From assembly GCF_002914525.1 (NCBI RefSeq), contig NZ_LODW01000059.1:1-64000 (forward strand): a stretch of DNA of 64,000 nucleotides, in the 5' to 3' direction. Position 1 is the first letter of the stretch, and each line of letters starts with the position of its first letter. A program made the position numbers and the translations under genes. This document shows, in pieces, positions 25,430 to 34,089 of this stretch. This stretch comes from Rhizobium hidalgonense (GTDB lineage Bacteria > Pseudomonadota > Alphaproteobacteria > Rhizobiales > Rhizobiaceae). The notes below the pieces were generated by a model. That model worked only from the letters and a program-made list of their open reading frames with translations. It had not been told where the DNA came from and ran no database searches.

Positions 25430-26575
25430 GTGGCTGTGGTTGTACTGGACAAGATCTGCAAGACCTATGGAAACAGCTACCATGCGATCAAGGATCTGAG
25501 CCTGACGATCCATGACGGCGAGTTTCTGATTTTGGTCGGTCCGTCCGGATGCGGAAAATCGACCGCTCTGCGCATGATTGCCGGGCTCGAGGAAATCAGC
25601 AGTGGTACCTTGAGCATCGGCGGTCAGGACGTCGTCGATCTGGCGCCGAAGGACCGGGACATCGCCATGGTCTTTCAAAGCTATGCCCTTTATCCGCACA
25701 TGACCGTTTTCGAAAACATTGCCTTTTCGATGAAACTGGCTGGAAAGAGTAAGGCCGAACGCACCAAACGCGTGCACGAGATCGCCAAGATCCTGCAGCT
25801 GGAATCCTTGCTGGGCAACAAGCCCGCACAGCTTTCCGGCGGCCAGCGCCAGCGTGTTGCGATGGGCCGCGCCATGGTCCGCGAGCCCGCAGCATTCCTC
25901 ATGGACGAACCGCTCTCGAACCTCGATGCGAAACTGCGTGTTCAAATGCGGGCAGAGATCGCCAGCCTGCAGAGACAGCTCGGCGTGACGACGATCTACG
26001 TGACGCACGACCAGACCGAAGCGCTCACCATGGGCGATCGCGTCGCGGTGCTGAAGGGCGGCGTGCTTCAGCAGGTGGATACGCCGAAGGCCTTGTATCA
26101 CCGCCCGGTCAATGCGTTCGTCGCCGGCTTTATCGGTTCGCCGTCGATGAACCTTTTCGAGGGGCGTCTGGAGGGCGGGCGAATCCATCTACCCGGCTTC
26201 TCCATCCCCTTGTCCGCCGGCGCCTTCGAGCGCGCTCCCGGTCTTTCCGACTTCGAAGGAAAGGCTGTAATTTTTGGGGTCAGGCCCGAGGACCTCTACG
26301 ACAGCCGGTTGCCGTCTGGAGCCTCCCATCCGACGATCCCAGTTGTCGTGAGATCGATCGAGGAGCTTGGCTCCGAGTTGATCGTGCATCTGAAGGTCGA
26401 CGCGGTCCGGATCGACTCGGGCGATCCCGATGCCGTCGAAGACCTGAGCGGGGCCGCCAACGCGGTTGCGCGGTTCGAAGCGGTCAGCACCGTCGAGACC
26501 GGACAATCGATTGATCTAGCAATCGACCCGGCAAAACTGCACTTTTTCAATCCTCAAACACATGTTGCGCTCTGA
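25430..26575 (+). CDS. CUT1-type ABC transporter ATP-binding protein (UgpC/MalK-like), orphan
   Basis: 381 residues from GTG 25430 with GGGAGG upstream. Walker A GPSGCGKST is at residues 37-45, the ABC signature LSGGQ at 135-139, Walker B FLMDEP near 157-162, and there is a C-terminal TOBE/MalK regulatory region (VIFGVRPEDLYD). No permease or binding-protein gene is adjacent. It therefore most likely energises the ATPase-less importer at 14353-17478 in the same carbohydrate region, and possibly the one at 3260-6344. Confidence 0.9.
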   Translation: MAVVVLDKICKTYGNSYHAIKDLSLTIHDGEFLILVGPSGCGKSTALRMIAGLEEISSGTLSIGGQDVVDLAPKDRDIAMVFQSYALYPHMTVFENIAFSMKLAGKSKAERTKRVHEIAKILQLESLLGNKPAQLSGGQRQRVAMGRAMVREPAAFLMDEPLSNLDAKLRVQMRAEIASLQRQLGVTTIYVTHDQTEALTMGDRVAVLKGGVLQQVDTPKALYHRPVNAFVAGFIGSPSMNLFEGRLEGGRIHLPGFSIPLSAGAFERAPGLSDFEGKAVIFGVRPEDLYDSRLPSGASHPTIPVVVRSIEELGSELIVHLKVDAVRIDSGDPDAVEDLSGAANAVARFEAVSTVETGQSIDLAIDPAKLHFFNPQTHVAL

Positions 26576-26703
26576 CGACGAGGAGAGCGGCTCGCCCTGG
26601 TTGCGGTCGGCCAGAAGACGCGTTCGGCGTTTGATGTCTTGAAAGCATTCCAGTCCACGCCGAACCGGCGTTCTTCTTCAATATCCTGCTCAAAGGTTTA
26701 TCG

Positions 26704-27780
26704 ATGCCAGCAAAACAGGAACGACGTCTCCGCATCGGCGTATTGGGTGCGGGCCAGATTGCCCAGGCCGCGCATTTCGAGAGCTGCACGAAAGCAGCCA
26801 ATGCAGACCTCTATGCGATTTGCGACGTTGCCGAAGATCTCCGCGAACGTATGGCAATCACCCACGGGGCGGAAAAAACCTATGACGACTACGATAAGAT
26901 GCTGGCCGATCCCGACCTCGACGCCGTGATCATCGCGACCGCCGACGCTTTTCACGTCCCGGCCTCCATTCGCGCCCTTCAGGCAGGCAAACATGTGCTG
27001 TGCGAAAAACCCGTCGGTGTCACCGTCGAGGAGTGCCATGAACTGAAGGCCGCGGTAGACACATCGGGAAGGGTGTTTCAGGTCGGGCATATGAAGCGTT
27101 TCGACGCAGGGCTCCAGGCTGCCAAATCCTTCATCCGTGATGAAATGGGAGAGATGGTCGCTCTGAAAGCCTGGTATTGCGACAGCACGCACCGCTATCC
27201 GATGACCGATGCGGTCCAGCCCCTGATCGTCACCAGCGCCAACGCGAAGAAACCTTCGGCCAATCCGAAGGCCGACCTGCGGCGCTACTATATGCTCGCG
27301 CATGGCTGCCACCTGATCGACACGGCGCGCTATTTCGCCGGCGACATCGTCTCCGTCACCGCTCGCCTGTCGGAACGGGCCGGTATCTGGTGCTGGTTCG
27401 TGGACGTCGAATTTGCCTCCGGCACGCTCGGCCATCTCGATCTCACCGTCCAGGTGCGCATGGACTGGCACGAAGGCTTCCAGATCTATGGCCGGAACGG
27501 CAGTATTTTGGGCAAGACCTATAACCCGTGGTACTACAAGACCAGCGAGGTGGATATTTTCCGCGAAGCCGACGGCGCCACCCATCGCGTTCTCGGTGCC
27601 GACGGCCATTTTTACCGCCGCCAGGTCGAAGGCTTCGCTCGCACCATTCTCGATGGCGCTGTCATGGAAGGCGCCGGCATCGATGACGGCCTGGCATCCG
27701 TCCGTGCCATGGTCGCCGTTGCCCGTTCGGCCGAAAGCGGCAAGGCGGTTGCGCTGGCTGACGTCACGGGTGGCGTGTGA
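26704..27780 (+). CDS. Gfo/Idh/MocA-family NAD(P)-dependent dehydrogenase
   Basis: 358 residues. The Rossmann motif RIGVLGAGQIAQAAH is at residues 9-23, followed by AICDV, then ALQAGKHVLCEKPVGVTVEE with the conserved Lys-Pro. The catalytic C-terminal domain contains AHGCHLIDTARYF (a likely catalytic His/Asp pair) and QVRMDWHEGFQIYGRNGSI. It oxidises a sugar, cyclitol or glycoside. Its stop overlaps the next start by one base, and the next gene is a TIM-barrel isomerase, repeating the dehydrogenase-isomerase pairing at 20037/21464. Confidence 0.87.
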   Translation: MPAKQERRLRIGVLGAGQIAQAAHFESCTKAANADLYAICDVAEDLRERMAITHGAEKTYDDYDKMLADPDLDAVIIATADAFHVPASIRALQAGKHVLCEKPVGVTVEECHELKAAVDTSGRVFQVGHMKRFDAGLQAAKSFIRDEMGEMVALKAWYCDSTHRYPMTDAVQPLIVTSANAKKPSANPKADLRRYYMLAHGCHLIDTARYFAGDIVSVTARLSERAGIWCWFVDVEFASGTLGHLDLTVQVRMDWHEGFQIYGRNGSILGKTYNPWYYKTSEVDIFREADGATHRVLGADGHFYRRQVEGFARTILDGAVMEGAGIDDGLASVRAMVAVARSAESGKAVALADVTGGV

Positions 27781-28625
27781 TGAAGCTCGGCATCTTCGCA
27801 AAGACTTTCGAGGGAACGGAACCCACAACCGTTCTGAATGCGGTCGCCGAGGCTGGATTCGCCTGTGCACAATACAATATGGCGTGCTCCGGTCTTGCCC
27901 CGATGCCGGAGACGATTACCGAAACACAGGCTCGTTCGGTTGCCAATGCGGCGCTGAGCAGCGGCGTCGAGATTGTTGCCGTTTCCGGCACCTTCAACAT
28001 GATCCATCCCGATCCTTCCGTTCGCGCGGCCGGCCTTCGCAATTTGGCGACGCTGGCCGAGCGCAGCACCGGCATGTCGACCGGCCTGATCACGCTCTGC
28101 ACCGGCACGCGCGACCCCATCGACCAGTGGAAGTCCCACGCCGACAACGACACGCCGGAGGCGTGGCGGGATCTCCTCGAAGCCATGGAGACGGCCAGCG
28201 AGATTGCCGAGCGCCACAATGTGGACCTTGGCATCGAGCCCGAGCTTGCCAATGTCGTCAACTCGGCTGAGAAAGCCCATCGGCTGATCACGGCACTGAA
28301 GAGCCCTCGCATCAAGATCGTGCTCGATCCGGCCAATCTCTTCGAGGTTGCGACGCTGGATGAGCAGCGGCGCATCGTGTCTTCCGCCATCGACCTCCTG
28401 GCCGATCGGATCGTCATGGCGCATGCGAAAGATCGCAATCCCGACGGCAGCTTCGCGACCGCCGGCAAGGGCGTCCTCGACTATCCGCATTATCTGGGCC
28501 GGCTCAGGGCGATTGGCTTTGCCGGCAGTCTCGTCACTCATGGTCTTTCGGCCTCGGAGGCGGCCGGAGTGGCGATCTTCCTGAAAAATAACCTCGACGA
28601 TGAAACCGCGGGGACAGGAGGATGA
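27780..28625 (+). CDS. Xylose-isomerase-like TIM-barrel sugar isomerase/epimerase
   Basis: 281 residues from ATG 27780 (a GTG codon just before it is possible). AP_endonuc_2 barrel features are present: KLGIFAKTFEG, VEIVAVSGTFNMIHPD, LGIEPELANVVN, IKIVLDPANLF (metal-binding Asp), RIVMAHAKDRN (His) and GKGVLDYPHYLGRL near the end. It follows a Gfo/Idh/MocA dehydrogenase by one-base overlap and overlaps the following hydrolase by 4 bases. It is likely a 3-keto-sugar epimerase/isomerase, or acts in cleaving a keto-glycoside, by analogy with YcjR next to YcjS in E. coli (inference). Confidence 0.83.
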   Translation: MKLGIFAKTFEGTEPTTVLNAVAEAGFACAQYNMACSGLAPMPETITETQARSVANAALSSGVEIVAVSGTFNMIHPDPSVRAAGLRNLATLAERSTGMSTGLITLCTGTRDPIDQWKSHADNDTPEAWRDLLEAMETASEIAERHNVDLGIEPELANVVNSAEKAHRLITALKSPRIKIVLDPANLFEVATLDEQRRIVSSAIDLLADRIVMAHAKDRNPDGSFATAGKGVLDYPHYLGRLRAIGFAGSLVTHGLSASEAAGVAIFLKNNLDDETAGTGG

Positions 28626-29431
28626 GACGAGCTGACCCGTTCGAAACCAGAGACGGGACCATTCTTAACGTGGATATGGCAGGCGACGGCGCGTCCGTCA
28701 TATTCCAGCATGGCTTATGCGGCGACGCGGCGCAGACCGACGAGGTCTTTCCGCCCGACGCGGGTTTTCGCCGGGTGACGATCGAAGCGCGCGGCCACGG
28801 CTATTCCCAAGCCGGCAATCTGGAGCAGCTATCGATCGCGACCTTCTGCGATGATATCGCCGCTTATATCGAGAAGAACCTTGCAGCGCCGGTTGTGATC
28901 GGCGGTATCTCGATGGGGGCCGCGATCGCCTTGCGTCTCTCAGTCAAGCGGCCCGATCTCGTCAAGGCTCTGATCATCGCAAGGCCGGCCTGGCTGGCTG
29001 CATCGGCGCCGGAAAACATGGCGCCCAATGCCGACGTCGGGGGGCTTCTGAAAATCCTGCCGCCGGATGAGGCAAAGCAGGTGTTCCTTGCCGGATCGGT
29101 CGGTGTACGGCTCGCCGCCGAGGCTCCGGACAATCTGGCCTCGCTTGCCGGGTTTTTCTCCCGCACGCCGTTGGATGTGACCGCCGAGCTGCTGACCAGG
29201 ATTTCCAACGACGGCCCTGGCGTGACCGACGCGGACATTTGCAATCTTGCCCTGCCGACGCTCGTCATCGGCCATGAACGTGACAGCATCCATCCTCTTG
29301 GCCACGCGCGTGCTCTCGCCGCGCGGATCGCCGGCGCGCGTTTCGTGCAGATCACGCCGAAAGCTGAGAGCCGGCCGCAATATGTCGCCGACTTTCGGCT
29401 TGCCGTCGGCAATTTTCTGAAGGAGCTCTGA
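28622..29431 (+). CDS. Alpha/beta hydrolase
   Basis: 269 residues, cytoplasmic. The oxyanion/HG motif is IFQHGLCGDAAQTDE, the nucleophile elbow is GGISMGAAIAL (Ser near residue 98), and late motifs LVIGHERDSIHPLGHA supply the acid. The catalytic His is not obvious by eye because the C-terminus lacks a clear GH motif apart from this region. AGGAGG abuts the start directly, and ATGA overlaps the previous stop. It could hydrolyse a lactone or ester generated by the dehydrogenase, but the substrate is unknown. Confidence 0.8.
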   Translation: MRRADPFETRDGTILNVDMAGDGASVIFQHGLCGDAAQTDEVFPPDAGFRRVTIEARGHGYSQAGNLEQLSIATFCDDIAAYIEKNLAAPVVIGGISMGAAIALRLSVKRPDLVKALIIARPAWLAASAPENMAPNADVGGLLKILPPDEAKQVFLAGSVGVRLAAEAPDNLASLAGFFSRTPLDVTAELLTRISNDGPGVTDADICNLALPTLVIGHERDSIHPLGHARALAARIAGARFVQITPKAESRPQYVADFRLAVGNFLKEL

Positions 29432-29435
29432 AACA

Positions 29436-30137
29436 ATGACGACCCCCTCCAAGGCCTGGATCGACGATCTCCCCAAGGATCGCCTGATTGCCGAATTTTC
29501 CGTCTGGTCGGCCGATCTCGTGCATCTGGCGGATGATCTGGCGCGTGTCGATCCTTACGTCGACATCCTCCACATCGATGTCGCCGATGGCCATTTCGCG
29601 CCGGCAATGTTGTTTTTCCCTGATCTTGTTGCCGGTGTGCGCAAGCTTTCCGCGCGCGCGATCCATGTTCACCTGATGGTCGCCGACAGCATCCTCCTGT
29701 CGCAGATCGAGCAGTTTGCCGATGCGGGCAGCGACCTTATCAGTCTTCATGTTGAAAACGAAAGCGTTGCCGAGGAGGCCCTCGATCTTCTCGATCGCCG
29801 CGGTGTCGCAGCCGGCATGGTCCTCAAGGTCGAAACTCCTGTCGAGCGGATCGAGAAATACGTGTCCCGGCTGCGCTTCGTGACGCTGCTCGGCACGGCG
29901 ATCGGTGTGAAGGGCCAGGGTCTCGACGAAAAGGCCGGGGCCAGGCTTCGACAGGCCAAGCAGATCATTTCCAATTGCGGTGCGGCTCATCGGATCGTGC
30001 TTGCGGCCGATGGTGGTATTCGCGAGCACACGGTTCCTCTGCTGCGCCAATCCGGTGCGGAAACGGTCGTTCTCGGTTCTCTGGCTTTCAATGCGCCCTC
30101 GCTCGATGAGCGGATGACGTGGGTTCGGGGCCTCTAA
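29436..30137 (+). CDS. Ribulose-phosphate 3-epimerase-family protein (AlsE/Rpe-like)
   Basis: 233 residues, the family length. Metal-site signatures are present: LHIDVADGHFAPAM (His46, Asp48), IHVHLMV (His79) and LAADGGI (the second Asp). The family epimerises ketose-5- or 6-phosphates at C3. The core pentose-phosphate Rpe is normally encoded elsewhere in the chromosome, and this copy sits beside a ROK sugar kinase. A peripheral role such as D-allulose-6-phosphate 3-epimerase therefore fits better than housekeeping. The N-terminal extension of about 15 residues before RLIAEFSVWS is longer than in classical Rpe. Confidence 0.82.
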   Translation: MTTPSKAWIDDLPKDRLIAEFSVWSADLVHLADDLARVDPYVDILHIDVADGHFAPAMLFFPDLVAGVRKLSARAIHVHLMVADSILLSQIEQFADAGSDLISLHVENESVAEEALDLLDRRGVAAGMVLKVETPVERIEKYVSRLRFVTLLGTAIGVKGQGLDEKAGARLRQAKQIISNCGAAHRIVLAADGGIREHTVPLLRQSGAETVVLGSLAFNAPSLDERMTWVRGL

Positions 30138-30151
30138 CTCTTGGTCTTCAC

Positions 30152-31108
30152 ATGCAGCAGGTTGCCATTGGTATAGACCTAGGCGGAACGCAGGTGCGCG
30201 CAGCCCTTGTCGACGAGCAGGGCAGGATCCTGGCACGCTTGGCCGAGCCAACGGATGCGCTGGCAGGTCCCGACCGGGTGCTCGCCCAGATTTGCGGCCT
30301 GGCCGATCGATTGCTTGCAGCGTCGAAGCCTGCTTCGGTGGTGGGCGTCGGCGTATCCGCCCCGGGCCCACTCGACACGGTTGCCGGTGTCGCAACCGAT
30401 ATCCCGACCCTTCCGGGCTTCGTCGATTTTCCGCTGAAGGCGGAATTGCAGAAGCGGTTTCCGTTTCCGGTCGACCTCGAAAACGACGCCATCGCCGCGG
30501 CGATCGGGGAGTGGCAGTTCGGTATCGGCAAGGGGCTCGATAACCTCGTTTATGTCACGGTCAGCACCGGGATTGGCGGCGGCGTCATCTCGGACGGCCG
30601 CGTGATCCGCGGCCGCAAGGGCATGGCAGCCCATGTCGGCCACATGTCCGTGGTGCCGGACGGCGAGCTTTGCCCTTGCGGTAACAGGGGCTGTTTCGAG
30701 GCCTATGGATCCGGACCGGCTTTTGCGCGGCGCGCCCAATTGAGGGCGATGGAAAGTCGCGGGACGACGATCGGTCGCGATGGCGGCGCCATCGACAGCC
30801 GCAGCGTTTTCGCGGCGGCCAGAAATGGCGACCCTCTGGCAAATCAGCTCGTCGACGAGGAAGCGGAAATTCTCGGTCGCGGCTTCACCAGCCTGATCCA
30901 TATCTTCAGTCCCGATATCATCGTCATGGGGGGAGGGCTCTCCCACGAATTCGATCGGCTGCAACCGGGCATTCAGGCTTATATCAGCCAGTGGGCAATG
31001 TCGGCATTCAAAGATGTCAAAGTGATGCTGGCGGCTTTGGATCAGAACTCGGGTCTCATCGGCGCGGCGGGTCTGGCATTTCTGGCGGGGAAGGTCGCTC
31101 CGACGTGA
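30152..31108 (+). CDS. ROK-family sugar kinase
   Basis: 318 residues from ATG 30152, chosen because the ATP-binding motif GIDLGGTQVRAALVD then falls near residue 7. The zinc-binding ROK signature CPCGNRGCFE is at residues 174-183 with an upstream His in HVGHMS. The catalytic Asp lies in ENDAIAAAIGEW. There is no N-terminal helix-turn-helix, so it is a kinase (glucokinase, allokinase or similar), not a ROK repressor. It is the last gene of the 25430-31108 series; with the Rpe-like epimerase it could form an aldose to ketose-phosphate branch. Confidence 0.87.
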   Translation: MQQVAIGIDLGGTQVRAALVDEQGRILARLAEPTDALAGPDRVLAQICGLADRLLAASKPASVVGVGVSAPGPLDTVAGVATDIPTLPGFVDFPLKAELQKRFPFPVDLENDAIAAAIGEWQFGIGKGLDNLVYVTVSTGIGGGVISDGRVIRGRKGMAAHVGHMSVVPDGELCPCGNRGCFEAYGSGPAFARRAQLRAMESRGTTIGRDGGAIDSRSVFAAARNGDPLANQLVDEEAEILGRGFTSLIHIFSPDIIVMGGGLSHEFDRLQPGIQAYISQWAMSAFKDVKVMLAALDQNSGLIGAAGLAFLAGKVAPT

Positions 31109-31133
31109 GCGGGTCCCCGGACGATCGGTTTTG

Positions 31134-31526
31134 TCAAATTCGGCGATCGAGCTCGTCTTCGTTCACGCCGAAATGCTCGAGAATGATGCCGACGTTGCGG
31201 CGGTGAGACTTGAAATAGACGTCGAAGAGATCGCCGATCAGGGGGACCGTTCCGCCGGCGGCGTCGATCCCGAGATTGACGGCCATGCGGGCGAGCTTGT
31301 GGGTGGGAAGGCCAAGCCGCCTTGCCTCATCGATGATGAAAAGACCGATCAGCGATCCGGCAATATCGCCGACGGCCGGGATGAGGCCGAGGACCGAGTC
31401 CGCGCCGATCCTGACGCCGATGACCGGCAATCGAACCGCCGTATCCATCAGACGGGCTATGCCGACAGCGCGCCGAATTCGCCCGAGTTCGGCAGAGTTG
31501 AGGTATGTCGTTTTGCCGGTGTCCAT
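31134..31526 (-). CDS. DUF4112 family membrane-associated protein
   Basis: 130 residues from ATG 31526 (a TTG six codons upstream is possible). The core LMDTAVRLPVIGVRIGADSV, followed by LGLIPAVGDIAGSLIGLFII, is the DUF4112 signature, with one or two hydrophobic segments. Function is unknown. It converges on the ROK kinase and lies 59 bases beyond the MDR dehydrogenase of the ectoine region. It does not clearly belong to either cluster. Confidence 0.8.
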   Translation of the reverse strand: MDTGKTTYLNSAELGRIRRAVGIARLMDTAVRLPVIGVRIGADSVLGLIPAVGDIAGSLIGLFIIDEARRLGLPTHKLARMAVNLGIDAAGGTVPLIGDLFDVYFKSHRRNVGIILEHFGVNEDELDRRI

Positions 31527-31584
31527 GGCCCTGAAACGCCGCAAAACCGATAAGGTTCGCCTGCGGCGTGATCGGAGATCGCGC

Positions 31585-32658
31585 TTATCTCTTGTCGGGC
31601 ACCACGACCAATTTGCCGACGAAGTGCTTCGCCATGAAATCGGTCTGGGCGCGGTGAAATTCCGACAGCGGATAGACGCCGCCGACGAGAGGCCGGATCT
31701 TCCGGCTCTCGATATAGCTGATAAGCCGGCGGAAATCGGCGCGGCTTCCCTGGCTCGATCCGTGCAATTCCAATTGCTTCAGATACATGGTGCGCAAGTC
31801 GAGCTGGACGACCGGGCCGGCAATGGCGCCGGCGGTGGTGTAGCGGCCTTCCGGGCGCAGGATCTTAAGGAGGTCGTTGAACAGCGGCCCGCCGACCAGA
31901 TCGGCGACGACATCGATCGGTTGACCACGGCTCGCGGAATGCACTGCTTCGACCAGTTCGCCCCTGCCGCGGGTCACCACCGCTTCGGCGCCGATAGCGA
32001 GCATCGCCGCCTCCTTGCCGGGGCCTGTGACAGCAATCGGGATGGCGCCGCGAGCACGCGCGAGCTGAATGATCGCCGAGCCGACGCCGCCAGAGGCGCC
32101 GGTGGCGAGGACGCGTTCGCCAGCCGTAAGCCTTGCCCGTTCCAGCATCCGCTCGCCGGTCAGATAGGCGCAGCAGAAGGTAGCGAGTTCGACGTCAGTC
32201 AGGTCGGTGGCGACGACATGCGCGTTTTCGGCCGGCAGCGCCATATATTCGGCATAGCCGCCATCCCTCCCGTGCCCCATGTAGTCGATGTCGGCGAGGC
32301 TGTCGTCGTCGCGGTTATAGATCGAGAAGTCGACCATGACGCGCTCGCCGATCCGCGCCGGGTCGACGCCGGCACCGACGCCGACGATATGGCCGACCGT
32401 ATCGGTGCCCTGAATGCGCGGGAAGGTCAGCGTATTGCCCTGCCGGCGCCAGGTGGAGACGGCGGCCGGGTCATCCTCGGTGCCATAGGCGCCCTCCCGC
32501 ACCCAGACGTCGGTATTGTTCATGCCGCAGGCGGTGACGCGGATGAGCACCTCGCCGTCTGCGGGCGCCGGCACCGTCACGTCACTGCGGTAGATGAGCT
32601 TGTCCAAGCCGCCATGGCCGGTCAGCAATACGGCCGCCATCTTTTCCGGGATCGTCAT
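31585..32658 (-). CDS. MDR-superfamily (zinc-type) alcohol dehydrogenase, ectoine-locus associated
   Basis: 357 residues. The GroES-like N-terminal domain has VTACGMNNTDVWVREGAYG and GTDTVGHIVGVGAGVD; the Rossmann domain has ATGASGGVGSAIIQLARARG. The usual structural-zinc Cys cluster is absent and a Cys-Gly-Met-Asn replaces the CGICHTD-type motif, so zinc dependence is doubtful. It lies 11 bases after doeD and is presumably cotranscribed with doeC-doeD. A role in a side step of hydroxyectoine or semialdehyde metabolism is inferred only from position. Confidence 0.82.
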   Translation of the reverse strand: MTIPEKMAAVLLTGHGGLDKLIYRSDVTVPAPADGEVLIRVTACGMNNTDVWVREGAYGTEDDPAAVSTWRRQGNTLTFPRIQGTDTVGHIVGVGAGVDPARIGERVMVDFSIYNRDDDSLADIDYMGHGRDGGYAEYMALPAENAHVVATDLTDVELATFCCAYLTGERMLERARLTAGERVLATGASGGVGSAIIQLARARGAIPIAVTGPGKEAAMLAIGAEAVVTRGRGELVEAVHSASRGQPIDVVADLVGGPLFNDLLKILRPEGRYTTAGAIAGPVVQLDLRTMYLKQLELHGSSQGSRADFRRLISYIESRKIRPLVGGVYPLSEFHRAQTDFMAKHFVGKLVVVPDKR

Positions 32659-32669
32659 GCCGCTTCCCC

Positions 32670-34049
32670 TCAGAGACCGTTGAAGACGGTTTCGATCGTC
32701 TCTGCCGCGGCCTTAACGACGATGTCTGCCTCCTCGCGTGTCAGGCAGAGCGGCGGGGCGAAGCCGAGGATATCGCCCTGCGGCATGGCACGGCCGATGA
32801 CGCCGCGTTCGAGAAGGGCGGATGCCACCTGCGGGCCAATCTTGCGGTCGGCATCGAAGAATTTGCGGTCGTCCCTGTCCTCGACAAATTCGATTGCTGC
32901 CATCAGCCCGTCACCGCGGACTTCGCCGACATTTCGGTGGCTGCCGACCGCCTTTGCCAGTTCCGAGCGGAAATAGGCGCCGGTGGCGCCGGCATTCTCG
33001 ACGATGCCGAGTTCATCGATCAGTTCGAGATTGGCAATGCCCGCGGCAGCGCAGATCGGATGCGCGGAATAGGTCCAGCCGTGGCCGATCGCCCCCATCT
33101 GATCGGAGCCTTGCACCAGCACTTGCCACATCTTGTCGGAAACGATCGAGCCGGAAAGCGGAGCGTAGGCAGAGGTCAGGCCCTTGGCGATGGTGATCAG
33201 ATCCGGCTTCATGCCGTAGTGATCCGAGCCGAACATCGTGCCGAGACGGCCGAAGCCGGTGACGACTTCATCGGCGACGAGCAGGATGTCGTATTTGTCG
33301 AGCACGGCCTGGATTTTCTGCCAGTAGCCCTTCGGCGGCGGCACGATGCCGCCGGTGCCGAGGATGGGTTCGCCGATGAAGGCTGCGACCGTTTCCGGGC
33401 CTTCGGCGAGGACCATCTCCTCCAGCCGGTCAGCGCAATATTGCGAGAACTGCTCCTCGTCCATGGAGCGGTCGGACCGGCGGAAATAATAGGGCGCTTC
33501 GGTGTGCAGCACCGGCGCACGCGGGAGGTCGAAAGCATTGTGGAAGAGCGCCAGGCCGGTGAGGCTGCCGGTCATGACGCCGGAGCCGTGATAACCGCGC
33601 CAGCGCGAGATGATCTTCTTCTTCTCGGAACGACCGAGGATGTTGTTGTAGTACCAGATCAGCTTGATGTTGGTCTCGTTGGCATCAGAGCCGGAAAGCC
33701 CGAAATAGACCCTGGACATGCCGTCAGGCGCACGGTCGATGATCATCTTCGAAAGCATAATCGAGGCCTCGGTGCCATGTCCGACATAGGCGTGGTAATA
33801 AGCGAGGTTCTTCGCCTGTTCGGCGATCGCATCGGCAATCTTCTGGCGGCCGTAGCCGACATTGACGCAATAGAGGCCGGCAAAAGCGTCGAGGCTTTTG
33901 CGGCCTGTCGTGTCGGTGATGTAGACGCCTTCGCCGCCGGCAACGACGCGTGTCGGCGTATCGCCGCGGGCGTGCCCGCCCATATGGGTCGAGGGATGGA
34001 AGAAGTGATCGCGGTCCCAGGCGGTGAGTTCGTTGCTTTTCTCGAGCAT
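32670..34049 (-). CDS. doeD: L-2,4-diaminobutyrate aminotransferase DoeD (class III, PLP)
   Basis: 459 residues, class III aminotransferase. Landmarks are the phosphate-binding GLSGSDANETNIKL, the PLP-contact Asp in LLVADEVVTGFGR and the Schiff-base Lys in LITIAKGLTSAYAPL. In the ectoine pathway DoeD transfers the amino group of L-2,4-diaminobutyrate, giving aspartate semialdehyde. By sequence alone it could be any omega-amino-acid:pyruvate transaminase; the neighbouring doeC, AsnC regulator and doeAB genes decide the name. It sits 40 bases after doeC on the same strand. Confidence 0.83.
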   Translation of the reverse strand: MLEKSNELTAWDRDHFFHPSTHMGGHARGDTPTRVVAGGEGVYITDTTGRKSLDAFAGLYCVNVGYGRQKIADAIAEQAKNLAYYHAYVGHGTEASIMLSKMIIDRAPDGMSRVYFGLSGSDANETNIKLIWYYNNILGRSEKKKIISRWRGYHGSGVMTGSLTGLALFHNAFDLPRAPVLHTEAPYYFRRSDRSMDEEQFSQYCADRLEEMVLAEGPETVAAFIGEPILGTGGIVPPPKGYWQKIQAVLDKYDILLVADEVVTGFGRLGTMFGSDHYGMKPDLITIAKGLTSAYAPLSGSIVSDKMWQVLVQGSDQMGAIGHGWTYSAHPICAAAGIANLELIDELGIVENAGATGAYFRSELAKAVGSHRNVGEVRGDGLMAAIEFVEDRDDRKFFDADRKIGPQVASALLERGVIGRAMPQGDILGFAPPLCLTREEADIVVKAAAETIETVFNGL

Positions 34050-34089
34050 GTCCTATCCTCTTTCTTGAAATGGGCTGACTTGAAATGGG

